A DNA stretch of 64,000 bases from Allotamlana fucoidanivorans. GTDB lineage: Bacteria; Bacteroidota; Bacteroidia; Flavobacteriales; Flavobacteriaceae. Of this stretch, positions 25,006-33,362 are shown piece after piece (within the stretch, counting starts at the first letter, position 1; the number at the start of each line of letters is the position of its first letter). The stretch covers positions 310,001 to 374,000 of the forward strand of contig NZ_VDCS01000001.1 of assembly GCF_006265225.1 (NCBI RefSeq), given 5' to 3'. The position numbers and the translations under genes were made by a program. The notes beneath the pieces are model-generated. The model made no database searches and was not told where the DNA came from. It was given only the letters and a program-made list of their open reading frames with translations.

Positions 25006-25258
25006 GTTAAAAGGCATTGTTTTTTAGTAAGATAGGATGTTGAAAAGATGGCTTTGCCATTTAATTTCACATTGATAAACAATTGACGCTGTTTTTTGAA
25101 CGCGCATTTTGGTGTATTTGGTTGGTATGTTTTAACCATATCCCATTGTTTTATGATAATATGTTACTTTAAAAATGAAGTAAAGCATAGAGCAAGTGCT
25201 TTTAAGTTCATATTTTTGAGGGTAACTTAAAAAGTATATTAAACTAAATAAATTGAAC
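25006..25258. other. Divergent intergenic region between the gntR operon and the sulfatase gene
   Basis: Apart from the gntR promoter and operator and one -7-like box for the sulfatase, I see no gene here. A 70-codon frame on the minus strand across 24927-25139 has no family-like sequence and overlaps the gntR promoter. Confidence 0.6.
25211..25218 (+). promoter_or_regulatory. -7 box candidate for the sulfatase gene
   Basis: TATTTTTG fits TAnnTTTG and lies 40 bases before the ATG at 25259. No TTG is found at the usual distance upstream, so this promoter may need an activator, or the call may be wrong. Confidence 0.35.
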
Positions 25259-26824
25259 ATGATTAGACTAAATCAAACATTCTTATTTGTACTGTTTGTA
25301 TTTGCGAGTTTTAGCTGCAAAGAGAAAGCCAAAGAAGATCAGGTAACAGCGGTAGAAGAAACAAAACAACCGAATATCGTTATTATCTATACTGATGATC
25401 TTGGTTATGGCGATGTTGGTTTTAACGGCGCAACCGAAATTAAAACGCCAAATTTAGATAAGTTAGCAAATGGAGGTGTACGTTTTACCAATGGATACGC
25501 GTCTTCGGCAACATGCACGCCTAGTAGGTACGCTTTGTTAACTGGGATTTATCCTTGGCGCGAAAAAGATGCAAAAATTTTACCTGGAACGGCACCTCTA
25601 ATTATTGGTACAGAACAAATTACCATCCCAAAAATGCTTAAAGAAAAGGGTTATTATACAGGAATAGTTGGTAAATGGCATCTTGGTTTAGGATCTGGTC
25701 ATGTAGACTGGAATAAACATGTAAGTCCAGGTCCAAATGAGGTTGGGTTTGATTATTCGTATATAATGGCAGCTACTCAAGATAGGGTGCCTACCGTTTA
25801 TATTGAAAATGGTGATGTTGTTGGGTTAGATCCTAATGATCCAATTGAAGTAGATTATAAAAATAATTTTGAAGGACAACCGACGGGTAAAGATAATCCT
25901 GAATTATTAAAAATGAAATGGCATCATGGGCATAATAATACCATAGTTAATGGCATTCCACGTATTGGGTACATGAAAGGTGGTGAAGCCGCAAAATGGA
26001 AAGATGAAGATATGGCTGACCACTTTTTAAAAGGCGCACAAGACTATGTGAAAAAACATAAAAACGAGCCGTTTTTCTTATATTATGCTATGCAACAACC
26101 ACATGTGCCTAGAACACCTCACCCGAGATTTGTAGGCGCTTCAGGCATGGGACCAAGAGGAGATGCTGTAGTTGAAGCCGATTGGTGCATAGGTGAGTTT
26201 ATAAAAACACTTGAAGTAGAGGGTGTTTTAGATAATACCTTAATCATATTTTCTAGTGATAACGGTCCTGTATTGAATGATGGGTATTACGATGATGCCG
26301 TTGAAAAATTAGGAAATCATACACCAGCTGGAGCCTTTAGAGGAGGAAAGTATAGCTTATTTGAAGCAGGTACTCGTGTGCCTTTCTTCACATATTGGAA
26401 AGGAAAAATTCAACCTAAAGTATCTAATGAGTTAGTTTGTCAAATGGATTTGTTGTCATCTTTGGCGCAATTAGTAGGTAGTGATGCCAGCACAAAAGAC
26501 AGTGAAGCATTATTGGATGTATTCTTAGGGAATGAAGGGCATGGTAGAGATAATTTGGTGGTTGAAGCTGGATCAAGAACAGCCTATAAAGAGGGTGACT
26601 GGGTTATGATTCCTCCATATGACGGGAATCCTATTTTAAAGCAAGTAAATATTGAAGTAGGTAACTCTAAAGAGTATCAATTATATAACTTAAAAGAAGA
26701 CATTGGGCAGCAAAATAATTTAGCAGAAACTAATAAAGACAAGTTACAAGCTATGATTACAAATTTTGAAGCTATACGTGGTAAAGATTATAATAAAAAA
26801 ACGCAGAAAATTGAACTGAAGTAA
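25259..26824 (+). CDS. Family S1 formylglycine-dependent sulfatase, lipoprotein
   Basis: 521 residues from ATG 25259; a TTG two codons upstream (25253) is a less likely start. The lipoprotein signal ends at Cys20 (ASFSC), so the enzyme is probably membrane-anchored on the outside of the inner or outer membrane. Metal-binding D46/D47 lie in YTDDLGYGD, and the active-site signature C86-T-P-S-R is followed by YALLTG, giving a cysteine to be converted to formylglycine. WHLGLG and SSDNGP are further family motifs. The maturation enzyme is not in this window. It is divergent from the sugar-acid operon and likely removes sulfate from the same glycan. Substrate position unknown. Confidence 0.92.
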   Translation: MIRLNQTFLFVLFVFASFSCKEKAKEDQVTAVEETKQPNIVIIYTDDLGYGDVGFNGATEIKTPNLDKLANGGVRFTNGYASSATCTPSRYALLTGIYPWREKDAKILPGTAPLIIGTEQITIPKMLKEKGYYTGIVGKWHLGLGSGHVDWNKHVSPGPNEVGFDYSYIMAATQDRVPTVYIENGDVVGLDPNDPIEVDYKNNFEGQPTGKDNPELLKMKWHHGHNNTIVNGIPRIGYMKGGEAAKWKDEDMADHFLKGAQDYVKKHKNEPFFLYYAMQQPHVPRTPHPRFVGASGMGPRGDAVVEADWCIGEFIKTLEVEGVLDNTLIIFSSDNGPVLNDGYYDDAVEKLGNHTPAGAFRGGKYSLFEAGTRVPFFTYWKGKIQPKVSNELVCQMDLLSSLAQLVGSDASTKDSEALLDVFLGNEGHGRDNLVVEAGSRTAYKEGDWVMIPPYDGNPILKQVNIEVGNSKEYQLYNLKEDIGQQNNLAETNKDKLQAMITNFEAIRGKDYNKKTQKIELK

Positions 26825-26848
26825 CGTAATGTAACAACAATAACCAAA

Positions 26849-26875
26849 AAAAGTGGGCCACCACAGCCCACTTTT
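26849..26875. terminator. Bidirectional terminator after the sulfatase
   Basis: AAAAGTGGGC (26849-26858) pairs with GCCCACTTTT (26866-26875) around a 7-base loop, with A/T tracts on both sides. It serves the convergent sulfatase and secreted-protein genes. Confidence 0.85.
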
Positions 26876-26907
26876 ACTAACTAAACTAAACTAAATAAGA
26901 CATTAAA

Positions 26908-27504
26908 CTAATTATTAATGAATTTTGTAAATGTTTTATCATTGGTGTTAACCACAATTTTGTAATTGGTATCACCCTTAAGTTGGAATACTTTTTCAAG
27001 AATTTTAGCATCCTTCACTTTTTCATTATGTACTAGTTCATAACCATTTTCATATTCACCATAGATTGCAATATCAACCGTTTCATGGTTTAAAGAAAGT
27101 TTGGTTAGAAACACAAGGTCATTTTCATGACGCACATAAGGTTTAAAGATGGTAGTTTCATCTTCCTTATTAAAGGTAACAGTGTTAGCTGTTACATGAA
27201 AAGGAATCGTGCTAATTTCTAAATCTTTATCAACCTCAAAGACATAATCACCATCTGGTAAAGATGTAAGATCAAATCCTTTTTTATAAAGACCATTAGT
27301 TTGAACCTGTTCTTTATATAGAACAACACCGCTGTTGTCAATGATTGAAATTTTATTACCTTGTTTTACATGTTCTAGTACTAAAGCTGTTTTTTTAGAA
27401 TCTTCTTTAATTAACAGTTTAAGATCACTAGCGAATCCAAAAACGGTAGCGCACATAGTTACCATTAAGATTCCTTTTTTTGTGTTTGAGATTACGTTTT
27501 TCAT
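26908..27504 (-). CDS. Secreted protein of two beta-sandwich modules, function unknown
   Basis: 198 residues with a signal peptide (about 1-25). Residues about 28-105 read like a type IX secretion sorting-domain fold: KISIIDNSGVVLYKEQ followed by GFDLTSLPDGDYVFEV is the same strand-turn-strand pattern. Residues about 110-198 repeat it less clearly (VDIAIYGEYENGYELV, LKGDTNYKIVV). Here the modules make up the whole protein rather than a C-terminal tag. I do not recognise a characterised family. It has its own strong promoter just upstream and stands alone as a transcription unit. Confidence 0.7.
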   Translation of the reverse strand: MKNVISNTKKGILMVTMCATVFGFASDLKLLIKEDSKKTALVLEHVKQGNKISIIDNSGVVLYKEQVQTNGLYKKGFDLTSLPDGDYVFEVDKDLEISTIPFHVTANTVTFNKEDETTIFKPYVRHENDLVFLTKLSLNHETVDIAIYGEYENGYELVHNEKVKDAKILEKVFQLKGDTNYKIVVNTNDKTFTKFINN

Positions 27505-27532
27505 AATTTAAAAATATTAACGTTCAACGGTA

Positions 27533-27563
27533 CAAATATAGGTTGGGTTTAAAAGGTGCAAAA
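27533..27563 (-). promoter_or_regulatory. Predicted promoter of the secreted two-module protein gene
   Basis: On the minus strand TTTTG (plus 27559-27563) is followed after 18 bases by TATATTTG (plus 27533-27540), an exact -7 match. Transcription would begin near 27526, about 22 bases before the start codon. Confidence 0.65.
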
Positions 27564-27776
27564 CACTGATATTGACTAATATGTGTGCTAAATTAACTGT
27601 TAAATCTATGTAAACTTTACACAGGGATAATAGAGCATATAGTGAGGTTAATTGGGCATAGTTTTATATGTGTGCATAATAAAAAAAAAGTAGCAGTTAG
27701 AAAGCATGCTATGGAATAAATGCTCAGTAAGACGGATTAATATAAAAAAGGAAAGTGTTTTTTATGCTCTTCTTTT
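27564..27776. other. AT-rich divergent intergenic region, no gene seen
   Basis: About 210 bases between the two divergent promoters. It holds poly-A and poly-T runs but no open frame with family-like sequence and no clear hairpin terminator. It may contain regulator sites that I cannot recognise. Confidence 0.5.
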
Positions 27777-27809
27777 TTTGTATTACTAAATTGTTTTTAG
27801 GTATATTTA
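27777..27809 (+). promoter_or_regulatory. Predicted promoter of the 150-residue membrane protein/outer-membrane protein pair
   Basis: TTTG at 27777-27780, a 21-base spacer and TATATTTA at 27802-27809 (one mismatch), 18 bases before the ATG at 27827. Confidence 0.4.
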
Positions 27810-27826
27810 AAGTAAGATAAAAGTAT

Positions 27827-28279
27827 ATGTCTAGTAAAAAACAAATTTTAAAAACAAAAACAGAAAAAGGAATTCAAAGAACGCATAGTGTGCTTAGAGG
27901 GCTTATATTCTGTTTTTCAGCTATAGTAATTTACGATGCTTTTGTTTACAAATTTCCATTCTATTATATAAGTTTTTATATAGCAGGTATAATTGTAGGT
28001 AAAGTGTATAGTTTGTTTTTAAAGGTTCAGACTAATCAAAATACAGGGTTGTTTCAGTTTAATAGAACCATTTTTACAGTAGTACTTTTTATTGTATTAA
28101 TCCTTTTAAGATTTGTTTTTGGAGGAATGATTTTGAAGGATTTGCAGGTTGAATATATTACAGATGCTCTTTACCTATTTTTCATCGGTATCTATCGATC
28201 AAAATTAAATGTAATTGTTAAGAAAGTGGAAGATGAATTTTTTAGTATGTTAAAAATTGAGAAGAAAGGAAAACTCTAA
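27827..28279 (+). CDS. Small integral membrane protein, function unknown
   Basis: 150 residues with about four membrane segments (about 24-41, 47-65, 83-103 and 110-125), flanked by a Lys-rich N-terminus and a charged C-terminal helix (VEDEFFSMLKIEKKGKL). I recognise no family. It starts the transcription unit and is followed after 11 bases by a gene for a beta-barrel protein, so the two products may work together across the envelope. Confidence 0.7.
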   Translation: MSSKKQILKTKTEKGIQRTHSVLRGLIFCFSAIVIYDAFVYKFPFYYISFYIAGIIVGKVYSLFLKVQTNQNTGLFQFNRTIFTVVLFIVLILLRFVFGGMILKDLQVEYITDALYLFFIGIYRSKLNVIVKKVEDEFFSMLKIEKKGKL

Positions 28280-28290
28280 TCTTATTACCT

Positions 28291-29904
28291 ATGAAGATTA
28301 ACATAAATCAAGGTGTGAAAAGAACAGGAATATTATTTTTTGTATTATTATTTGCAATACATTTTTACGCTCAAAACACAGAATCACCAACAAACAGTAA
28401 TTATTTAATAAAATACGGCATTTCTCCAAAAGCACTAGATGCGGCTTTGAGTAGTACGCTTCAAGAAGGGTATTTTAAGCAAAACATTACAGTAACAAGA
28501 ACGCATAACTTTAAAACAGAGCAAGCAAAATTTCAACTTATTTATGATCCAAGCTTTAAGGAAGGTATTGATATTCAGCTATTATATGATCCAGACTCTC
28601 TTGGGTATGTTCAGAGTAAGGAGTTGCTTAAATTTATGGAAACCATGCATTCATTTAGTAGGAAGTCAAAATCTAACTTATATGATGAGGCTTCACTTAA
28701 AATTAGAGAGGTGAATGCAGATACTGTAATATTAGCTTATAAATATGATCCTAAAAAGTTGGAGCCAGAACTCGCTTACGGGAAATATTTAGAGGGATTG
28801 ATCTACATTTTCAATAAAACTCTGGTTAAAGTTGAACTAAAGAATACGAACAAAATAAAGATAAGGAAGGGAAAAGTATTACCTAATAAGTTTAAGCAGG
28901 AGGTGTATTATGAAAAAGACCCCACAGGAGGTTATGTGGTTTCAAAATATGAGCAACAATATAATGAGATAAAAAAGAGAAAAGAATACCTAGTTACTTT
29001 TAACGCACATTTGGTAGAATATCGAAATCTAGACGGAAAAAAACTGACATTAGAGACTACTCAATCAGATTTATTAGCTCATAATTCAAATACAGAAACT
29101 TTAATAGGTAGTCTTGGTGGAGCACTGCCCTTAATGGGGAAAAGTGCCAGAAAGCTTGGATACCATTTACCTCGCCCTATTGGTATTAGTGTTTTTAATC
29201 ATAATCAATCACAAACCTTACAATTTACAGATTTAAGTATAGGGTTTAATAGCCCAGATCTTGTTTCAATAAAAGAGTTGTTTAATCTTCAAAAATCAAC
29301 AGTAGACCAAACCACTCATATTACTATGGTTAAAGGTGATGTGTGGTTACTTCCTTTTTTAAATATTATGGGGCTAGTGGGTCACGGTGTAAATACCATT
29401 GACGGTTCTTTGTTTTTAAGTGATGAATTAAAAGAAACTCTTGTTAGGTTAGGTTATATTGTTGGTATTCCAGCTGATCAAATTCCAGATTATTTACCCA
29501 TAAAGTCAGATCTTAGCTCGGTCACTTATGGAGCAGGTGTCACGTTGGCTGGGGGCACAGAAAAGATAAATATATCATTAAATTATCAAGTGGTTTTTTC
29601 ATCTATATTAGAAGTTAATACCACAAAAGTAGCACATGTTTTCATGCCAATGGTTGGCTATATGACCTCTTTTGGAACCAATTTAATGATTGGAGCCCAA
29701 GGGCAGTATTACAATACGGTAACAGATGGCTATATAGGGTTGCCTGGAGATAATAGATTAGATTATGAAGTAGATTTTGAGCCAGTGCGCTACAATTTAA
29801 TTCTAGGTGTTTATGTCCCCTTAACCCATCATTGGGATTTAGCTGTACAGTCTGGTTTTGGAGATAGAACTTCATTAACAGCAGTGCTTGGATATCGTTT
29901 TTAA
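28291..29904 (+). CDS. Probable outer-membrane beta-barrel protein, function unknown
   Basis: 537 residues with a signal peptide (about 1-27, ending FYAQ). The N-terminal region (about 30-250) is mixed and charged, with YDPSFKEGIDIQLLYDPDSLG and a lysine-rich stretch. From about 290 onward it becomes alternating amphipathic strands and ends in GFGDRTSLTAVLGYRF, with the terminal phenylalanine usual for outer-membrane barrels. I recognise no named family for the N-terminal part. It is co-transcribed with the small membrane protein upstream. yicC follows with its own predicted -7 box. Confidence 0.65.
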   Translation: MKININQGVKRTGILFFVLLFAIHFYAQNTESPTNSNYLIKYGISPKALDAALSSTLQEGYFKQNITVTRTHNFKTEQAKFQLIYDPSFKEGIDIQLLYDPDSLGYVQSKELLKFMETMHSFSRKSKSNLYDEASLKIREVNADTVILAYKYDPKKLEPELAYGKYLEGLIYIFNKTLVKVELKNTNKIKIRKGKVLPNKFKQEVYYEKDPTGGYVVSKYEQQYNEIKKRKEYLVTFNAHLVEYRNLDGKKLTLETTQSDLLAHNSNTETLIGSLGGALPLMGKSARKLGYHLPRPIGISVFNHNQSQTLQFTDLSIGFNSPDLVSIKELFNLQKSTVDQTTHITMVKGDVWLLPFLNIMGLVGHGVNTIDGSLFLSDELKETLVRLGYIVGIPADQIPDYLPIKSDLSSVTYGAGVTLAGGTEKINISLNYQVVFSSILEVNTTKVAHVFMPMVGYMTSFGTNLMIGAQGQYYNTVTDGYIGLPGDNRLDYEVDFEPVRYNLILGVYVPLTHHWDLAVQSGFGDRTSLTAVLGYRF

Positions 29905-29957
29905 CAGCCATACCCTTTTCCTGAAGCATATCTGTTTTCTATCCTTATGGTTTTAGT

Positions 29958-29965
29958 TACCTTTG
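29958..29965 (+). promoter_or_regulatory. -7 box candidate for yicC-gmk-nadD
   Basis: TACCTTTG fits TAnnTTTG and lies 22 bases before the yicC start codon. The matching -33 element is not clear. Confidence 0.4.
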
Positions 29966-29987
29966 CATCATTTAATACACGCATCTT

Positions 29988-30845
29988 ATGATATATTCAA
30001 TGACAGGTTATGGAAAATCTGTTCTACAATTGCCCACTAAAAAGATAACTATTGAACTCAAATCTTTAAATAGTAAAAATTTAGATTTAAATGCAAGAAT
30101 GCCTTCTATTTATAGAGAAAAAGAACTATCAATACGTAAAATTCTCGCCGATAAGTTGGTAAGGGGAAAAGTAGATTTTTCCATTTATGTTGAGGCTACT
30201 GCAGAAGATACGTCAACACAGATTAATACGCCCGTTGTAAAGCAATATATGGAACAGTTGAGAGCCATTATTAATGGTGATGATGTAGAATTACTTAAAA
30301 TGGCTGTTAGATTTCCTGATGCGGTAAGTACGGTTCGAGAAGAGATTAATGAAGATGAATGGAAAGCCGTAGGTGAAGAAATTAACAATGCAGTAGATGA
30401 CTTAATTTCTCATAGATTGAATGAGGGAACCGTATTGGAAGAAGATTTAAAAACACGAGTGGCTATCATTGGTAATATTCTAGAGCAAGTTATTGCTATG
30501 GATCCTGAACGCATTGAAGGAGTAAGAGAGCGTTTATTAAGAGGGGTTGAAGAGCTTAAAGAAAAGTATGATGAAAACCGATTTGAGCAAGAATTGGTTT
30601 ATTACATTGAAAAATTTGACATTACAGAAGAAAAAGTACGTTTAAAAAATCATTTGAATTACTTTATGGAGTCTATAAATTCTGAAGATTCAAATGGAAA
30701 AAAATTGGGTTTTATAAGTCAAGAAATGGGAAGAGAAATTAATACCATTGGCTCAAAGAGCAATTATGCTCCTATGCAACAGTTGGTTGTTCAGATGAAA
30801 GATGAACTAGAGAAAATCAAGGAGCAGTTGTTAAACGTACTTTAA
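29988..30845 (+). CDS. yicC: YicC/YloC-family endoribonuclease
   Basis: 285 residues. The N-terminus MIYSMTGYGKS and the C-terminal region with GKKLGFISQEMGREINTIGSKSN are the family's hallmark ends, and length is normal. YicC proteins are now regarded as endoribonucleases acting on mRNA or small RNA in the cytoplasm. The gene is 15 bases upstream of gmk, a conserved neighbour pair in Bacteroidota and other bacteria. Confidence 0.93.
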   Translation: MIYSMTGYGKSVLQLPTKKITIELKSLNSKNLDLNARMPSIYREKELSIRKILADKLVRGKVDFSIYVEATAEDTSTQINTPVVKQYMEQLRAIINGDDVELLKMAVRFPDAVSTVREEINEDEWKAVGEEINNAVDDLISHRLNEGTVLEEDLKTRVAIIGNILEQVIAMDPERIEGVRERLLRGVEELKEKYDENRFEQELVYYIEKFDITEEKVRLKNHLNYFMESINSEDSNGKKLGFISQEMGREINTIGSKSNYAPMQQLVVQMKDELEKIKEQLLNVL

Positions 30846-30860
30846 TTAAAAAGAAACTTA

Positions 30861-31448
30861 GTGGAACAAGACAACATAAAGAAGGGAAAACTTATTGTAT
30901 TTTCAGCACCATCAGGATCTGGAAAAACAACCATAGTAAGACACTTGTTAGGTATTAAAGATTTAAATCTTGAGTTTTCCATTTCGGCAACATCAAGGGC
31001 AAAAAGAGGAACTGAAGAACACGGCAAAGATTACTATTACTTATCGGCATCAGAGTTTAAAAATAAAATTAAGGCCAATGCGTTTTTAGAATGGGAAGAA
31101 GTATACCGTGATAATTTTTATGGGACTTTAAAAACAGAAGTAGAGCGTATTTGGGCTAAAGGAAAAAACGTTATTTTTGATATTGATGTGTCTGGTGGGT
31201 TAAGAATTAAGCGTAAATTTCCTAAAGAAACCTTGGCTGTTTTTGTGAAACCACCCAGTGTTGATGAATTGAAAATTAGGTTAAAAAAGCGCAAAACAGA
31301 GAGTGAGGATAAAATCAATATGCGCGTAGCAAAAGCTTCGGCAGAATTAGCTACAGCACCCTTGTTTGATACTATTATTATAAATGATACACTAGAGCAT
31401 GCACTTGAAGAGGCGCATAAGCAGGTTAGTGAATTTATAAATTCCTAA
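30861..31448 (+). CDS. gmk: Guanylate kinase
   Basis: 195 residues. It phosphorylates GMP to GDP with ATP. The P-loop SAPSGSGKTT lies near the N-terminus (about 14-23), followed by the GMP-binding SATSRAKRGTEEHGKDYYYLS. The only plausible start is a GTG at 30861, since no in-frame ATG precedes the P-loop. It lies between yicC (15 bases) and nadD (6 bases) in a housekeeping operon. Confidence 0.95.
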   Translation: MEQDNIKKGKLIVFSAPSGSGKTTIVRHLLGIKDLNLEFSISATSRAKRGTEEHGKDYYYLSASEFKNKIKANAFLEWEEVYRDNFYGTLKTEVERIWAKGKNVIFDIDVSGGLRIKRKFPKETLAVFVKPPSVDELKIRLKKRKTESEDKINMRVAKASAELATAPLFDTIIINDTLEHALEEAHKQVSEFINS

Positions 31449-31454
31449 TACCAG

Positions 31455-32033
31455 ATGAAAATTGGGCTGTATTTTGGGTCGTTTAACCCCATTCATATTG
31501 GACATTTAGTTATTGCTAACCATATTGTAGAATATAGTGATTTAGATCAGATTTGGTTTGTAGTAACACCTCATAATCCGTTTAAAAAGAAAAGTACCTT
31601 GCTTGATAATTACCAGCGGCTAGAAATGGTGTATCGGGCTACTAAAGATTATGTAAAGTTCAAACCAAGTGATATTGAGTTTCATTTATCACAACCCAAC
31701 TACACAGTAAATACCTTAATACATCTCCATGAAAAGTATCCAAACCATGAATTTTCATTGATCATGGGTGAAGATAATTTGAAAAGTTTTCATAAATGGA
31801 AAAATTATGAGGTGATTCTTGAAAACCATCATGTTTACGTGTACCCAAGAATAACAGATATATCGATAGAAACACAGTTTGATGGTCATGAAAAAATTCA
31901 TACCATTGATGCTCCAGTGATGCAATTGTCTTCCACATTTATAAGAAAGGCTATAAAGAGTGGCAAGAATGTACAGCCTATGTTACCTAAATCTGTTTGG
32001 GAATATATTGATGAAATGAATTTTTATCGATAA
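31455..32033 (+). CDS. nadD: Nicotinate-nucleotide adenylyltransferase
   Basis: 192 residues of the nucleotidyltransferase family. GSFNPIHIGHL (8-18) is the nucleotide-binding HxGH-type motif, and SSTFIRKAIKSG near the C-terminus is the second signature (ISSTxIR type). The enzyme adenylates nicotinate mononucleotide in NAD synthesis. It is the last gene of the yicC-gmk-nadD operon. No clear terminator follows; the next DNA is the IS3 remnant. Confidence 0.95.
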   Translation: MKIGLYFGSFNPIHIGHLVIANHIVEYSDLDQIWFVVTPHNPFKKKSTLLDNYQRLEMVYRATKDYVKFKPSDIEFHLSQPNYTVNTLIHLHEKYPNHEFSLIMGEDNLKSFHKWKNYEVILENHHVYVYPRITDISIETQFDGHEKIHTIDAPVMQLSSTFIRKAIKSGKNVQPMLPKSVWEYIDEMNFYR

Positions 32034-32129
32034 ATCATCTCTAGTGAGTGTGGAAAAGTATGTTTTTGATTATTTAGCGTATACTCTATGGACTTGTAAT
32101 AAAAAGTTGGACATTTTTATAAGACCTAT

Positions 32130-32381
32130 ACTACATTTTTAAATTGATAAAATTCTTGTCCCTTTTCTCTAAGAGCTTTGCGCAGTCTTTTAACCTCTAA
32201 TGTGTTATCAGGTATTGGTTTTTCTAGTTTAGGGCATGTTATTGTATTGACGACCTTTCGTCATTTATAAATCCTTTGGGCCTATAAACCCAACTCGTTT
32301 GCTAATTCTTTTTATTCTCTCGCTGGTAACTTAACCGAACTACTTGCTTCTTTAATTCAGCACTGTAGTAGCTTTTTTCAT
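32130..32381 (-). pseudogene. IS3-type orfA transposase remnant (frameshifts and stops)
   Basis: From an ATG at 32381 leftward, correcting one-base shifts, the fragments KSYYSAELKKQVVRLSYQRE, KELANELG, AQRIYK and PDNTLEVKRLRKALREK can be read. They correspond in order to the helix-turn-helix and leucine-zipper parts of IS3-group OrfA. A base is missing in the A run after the start codon, stop codons occur at the QREN/KKN, LG and IYK points, and orfB is absent. Clearly non-functional. Confidence 0.75.
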
Positions 32382-32384
32382 GTC

Positions 32385-32419
32385 TCTAAGATGTATGTTT
32401 TTTAAAAAACAGTCTTAGA
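32385..32419. repeat. Imperfect palindrome upstream of the transposase remnant
   Basis: TCTAAGA (32385-32391) and TCTTAGA (32413-32419) flank an inner TGTTTTTT/AAAAAACA palindrome. On the minus strand it lies just in front of the remnant orfA start codon. It is probably part of the old IS end. Confidence 0.55.
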
Positions 32420-32542
32420 TTTTATGTCTAAATAAAGGTAGCAACTCCTCCTAGGATTTCAATGCCATTAAACAACAAAATAACGGCTTTTTACTTGGTT
32501 TTTAACATAGAAACTCACGTTATAATAGTATTTTTGACCCCG

Positions 32543-33283
32543 ATGAGCATAGTAAAGTATATATTCTGGATTTTATACCGTATTTGGTTTTATGTTTTGG
32601 TGGCTGTGCCAATTTTAGCCCTTTTTCCTATACTTCTTATTTCCATTTCAAGAGAATCTTGGTATCCTTTCTTTTTTAAGTTAGCTCGATTTTGGGCTAA
32701 GTTTATTTTAATAGGCATGGGGTTTACTTATCGTATTCAAAGGGAACAAATACCAGAACAAGGGAAGAGCTATATGTTTATTGCCAATCATACCTCTATG
32801 GCTGATATTATGCTAATGTTGGCTAGTGTAAAAAATCCTTTTGTTTTTGTTGGTAAGGCCGAGTTGGCAAAAATCCCCTTGTTTGGCTTTTTTTATAAAC
32901 GTACCTGTATTTTGGTAGATAGAAGTTCTGCCAGGAGTAGGCAAGCGGTTTTTTTAAGAGCGCAACGCCGATTACAGTCGGGATTGAGTATATGTATTTT
33001 TCCTGAAGGCGGCGTACCTGATGAGCATATTGAATTAGATGAATTTAAGGATGGTGCGTTTAGGTTGGCTATTAATCATCAAATACCCATTGTTCCCTTA
33101 ACTTTTGCCGATAGTAAAAAGCGATTTTCTTTTACGTTTTATAGTGGAGGTCCAGGCAAAATGCGTGTAAAAATGCATCGGTTTATTCCTACTTCGGGAT
33201 TAAAAATTGATGCCACAACCCGTTTACGTGAACAAGCACGTGATATTATTTTAAAACAGCTTAGAGCCTTTCATAAAAAATAA
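32543..33283 (+). CDS. plsC: 1-acylglycerol-3-phosphate acyltransferase family protein
   Basis: 246 residues from ATG 32543. The frame is open from 32462, but the added 27 residues are unlike the family and lie close to the IS remnant. A membrane segment (about 11-36) is followed by the acyltransferase motifs NHTSMAD (H83 and D88) and FPEGG, and by IPIVPLTF. The enzyme adds the second acyl chain to lysophosphatidic acid at the inner membrane. It is monocistronic with a terminator overlapping its stop codon. Confidence 0.92.
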   Translation: MSIVKYIFWILYRIWFYVLVAVPILALFPILLISISRESWYPFFFKLARFWAKFILIGMGFTYRIQREQIPEQGKSYMFIANHTSMADIMLMLASVKNPFVFVGKAELAKIPLFGFFYKRTCILVDRSSARSRQAVFLRAQRRLQSGLSICIFPEGGVPDEHIELDEFKDGAFRLAINHQIPIVPLTFADSKKRFSFTFYSGGPGKMRVKMHRFIPTSGLKIDATTRLREQARDIILKQLRAFHKK

Positions 33284-33312
33284 AAACTGCTCTGGGGATG
33301 AGCAGTTTTTTT
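33282..33312. terminator. Terminator after plsC
   Basis: AAAAACTGCTC (33282-33292) pairs with GAGCAGTTTTT (33300-33310), with a T run to 33312. The reverse strand also ends in a T-rich tract, so it may serve the convergent operon as well. Confidence 0.85.
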
Positions 33313-33344
33313 GTTTTGATTGTTATATAAACAACAATCAAAAC
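33313..33344. repeat. Perfect 12-base inverted repeat between convergent genes
   Basis: GTTTTGATTGTT (33313-33324) and AACAATCAAAAC (33333-33344) with an 8-base loop, directly beside the plsC terminator. There is no T tract; it may be a second hairpin for the leftward operon. Confidence 0.5.
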
Positions 33345-33362
33345 TCAGATTTAACCGAAAAT

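Larger units (their letters stand above)
32095..32430 (-). mobile_element. Decayed IS3-family element remnant
   Basis: A 336-base segment holds pieces of an IS3-type orfA on the minus strand and no orfB. Its ends look like eroded inverted repeats: TGTAATAAAAAGTTGGAC reading inward at 32095 and, from the other side, GACATAAAATCTAAGAC ending near 32430, matching at about 11 of 18 aligned positions. It has lost most of its length and cannot move by itself. It separates nadD from plsC. Confidence 0.65.

Noticed and set aside
24927-25139. 70-codon frame upstream of gntR on the minus strand
   Set aside because: It covers the gntR promoter and operator and has no protein-like features.
32462-32542. 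27-residue N-terminal extension of plsC
   Set aside because: No similarity to the family, and it starts close to the IS remnant; the ATG at 32543 gives a normal start.
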